From Candidatus Alkanophagales archaeon (lineage in GTDB: Archaea; Halobacteriota; Syntropharchaeia; Alkanophagales; B39-G2), in NCBI GenBank assembly GCA_003661185.1, contig QMVQ01000104.1, positions 1-6,117 on the forward strand: a DNA stretch of 6,117 nucleotides, read 5' to 3'. The first letter of the stretch is position 1. Each line of letters opens with the position of its first letter. This document shows, in pieces, positions 5,616 through 6,117 of this stretch. The notes under the pieces were generated by a model that worked only from the letters and a program-made list of their open reading frames with translations, was not told the origin of the DNA and searched no databases. A program made the translations under genes and the position numbers.

Positions 5616-5637
5616 GCCCCTGCCGGGGGGAGTTCAC
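5616..5637 (+). other. Terminal hairpin plus AGTTCAC: omega-RNA-like right end
   Basis: CCCC (5617-5620), loop TGCC, and GGGG (5625-5628) are followed by AGTTCAC (5631-5637). A GC hairpin directly before AGTTCAC is the classic right end of tnpB elements and of the omega RNA scaffold. The sequence after 5637 (ATCGATGTAAACTCGACT) would occupy the guide position if such an RNA were still made. Confidence 0.6.
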
Positions 5638-5670
5638 ATCGATGTAAACTCGACTGCAAATATCGTTGAA

Positions 5671-5676
5671 GAGGAG
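5671..5676 (+). promoter_or_regulatory. Ribosome binding site of the radical SAM gene
   Basis: GAGGAG, 4 nt before ATG 5681. It sets the start right at the family N-terminus. No convincing TATA box is seen in the 40 nt before it. Confidence 0.6.
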
Positions 5677-5680
5677 CCCC

Positions 5681-6117
5681 ATGTCAATTAAAATCATAAG
5701 AAGGACGCAAAGCCTCTGCCCCACTTGCCTAAATGTCATCCCAGCGGAGCTTTACGAAAACGAGAACGTCATTTACCTACGGAAGCGCTGTGAGAGCCAC
5801 GGTGAGTTTGAAGATATTTACTGGACAGATGCCGAACTTTACAGACTCTTTGAAGCACGTGATGCGCTTTTAGGCGTGCATCTCCCTAAAACTGCAATTG
5901 CGACGGGGACGCCAGCGGAAGTGGAGGAGCGGGGCTGCCCGTTTGACTGCGGACTCTGCGTAAGGCACGAATCGGCAACGACACTTGCGATAATCGACGT
6001 TACTGAGCGGTGCAACTTGCGATGTCCGACGTGCTTTGCGGCTGCTGGTGGCGGTAAGGACCCCAACGCTGAAGAGATAAAAGCTGTAATAGACCGACTG
6101 AGCAAGTTGCGTCCGAA
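5681..6117 (+). CDS. Radical SAM protein, Tes / MJ0619-like family (5' part)
   Basis: The gene is open to the window end: 145 codons of a protein that is usually about 500 aa. The N-terminus has RTQSLCPTC (C13, C16) and KRCESHGEF (C37, H40), then CPFDCGLC (C86, C90, C93). The radical SAM cluster motif is DVTERCNLRCPTCFA, CxxxCxxC at C111, C115 and C118. This order of cysteine motifs is that of two archaeal enzymes: tetraether lipid synthase, which joins two archaeol chains into GDGT lipids, and the MJ0619-type methyltransferase of methanopterin biosynthesis. The C-terminal parts that separate them are outside the window, so I leave the choice open. ATG 5681 has GAGGAG 4 nt upstream. It lies 43 nt after the right end of the tnpB fossil, so the fossil forms its upstream region. 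Confidence 0.85.
   Translation, partial: MSIKIIRRTQSLCPTCLNVIPAELYENENVIYLRKRCESHGEFEDIYWTDAELYRLFEARDALLGVHLPKTAIATGTPAEVEERGCPFDCGLCVRHESATTLAIIDVTERCNLRCPTCFAAAGGGKDPNAEEIKAVIDRLSKLRP

Larger units (their letters stand above)
5157..5637 (+). pseudogene. tnpB fossil (IS605/IS1341 type), internally deleted and frameshifted
   Basis: Recognisable TnpB pieces appear in order but in different frames. The N-terminus MLSYRFGLYLSKTSERILSE...ELCRR (5157-5237) is followed after a frame shift by LYNRPFMEIETAKKYGKS (5240-5293). KMRGAGRAVIKVN and RGTSEGLSLD (about 5401-5475) match the segment after RuvC-II. YISA (5483-5494) is in another frame. MPVERGSLRLVTAKAIGEG (5534-5590) continues to QVPS and a stop. 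A last shift gives VMKQEAPAG (about 5601-5627). A full tnpB is about 400 aa; at about 480 bp, roughly two thirds of the gene, including the RuvC-I and most RuvC-II sequence, is missing. GGAGGAG (5146-5152) before ATG 5157 is a surviving ribosome binding site. No tnpA is present. The identification rests on remembered family sequence; several independent matches agree. Confidence 0.78.

Noticed and set aside
5554..5739. 61-aa minus-strand ORF
   Set aside because: It runs across the tnpB fossil end and the start of the radical SAM gene on the opposite strand, with no family resemblance.
5839..6105. 88-aa minus-strand ORF
   Set aside because: Antisense shadow of the radical SAM coding region.

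Overview
The window looks archaeal, and most likely euryarchaeal. It carries an archaeal-type DnaG (Toprim protein without a bacterial zinc domain), an archaeal Mre11, a tRNA gene without an encoded CCA and with a TATA box about 25 bp upstream, GGAGGUGAU-type ribosome binding sites, and a Tes/MJ0619-type radical SAM protein. A methanogen-related or anaerobic alkane/methane-oxidising lineage is possible, but nothing here fixes the genus.

Positions 1-3178 form a compact plus-strand information-processing block. It holds a DUF84 inosine/xanthosine triphosphatase (1-525), dnaG (704-1945, with a start corrected to an internal TTG), and mre11 (1942-3093, overlapping dnaG by 4 nt). A tRNA-Arg(TCG) follows at 3106-3178, with its promoter inside the end of mre11. 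No rad50 follows mre11.

Positions 3179-3580 hold no intact gene. I read them as the decayed 3' third of an IS605/IS1341-type tnpB: zinc-finger remnant, RuvC-III-like remnant, C-terminal tail and a terminal UUCG hairpin ending in AGCTTAC.

Positions 3581-4986 are a minus-strand two-gene operon. A small acidic ribbon-helix-helix protein is followed 17 nt later by ATP sulfurylase (sat), which has complete active-site and zinc motifs.

Positions 4987-5680 also lack an intact gene. They contain a second, clearly recognisable tnpB fossil of a different subgroup. Its N-terminus (from 5157) and C-terminus (about 5404-5637) are legible in shifting frames, and most of the middle is gone. Its right end is a hairpin followed by AGTTCAC.

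Positions 5681-6117 begin a radical SAM gene that runs off the window. It has the cysteine-rich N-terminus and CxxxCxxC cluster motif of the tetraether synthase / MJ0619 methyltransferase family.

The most notable structure is the sulfate-activation operon sitting between two unrelated tnpB fossils, both of which keep an omega-RNA-like 3' end. I did not find a new defence or metabolic system.
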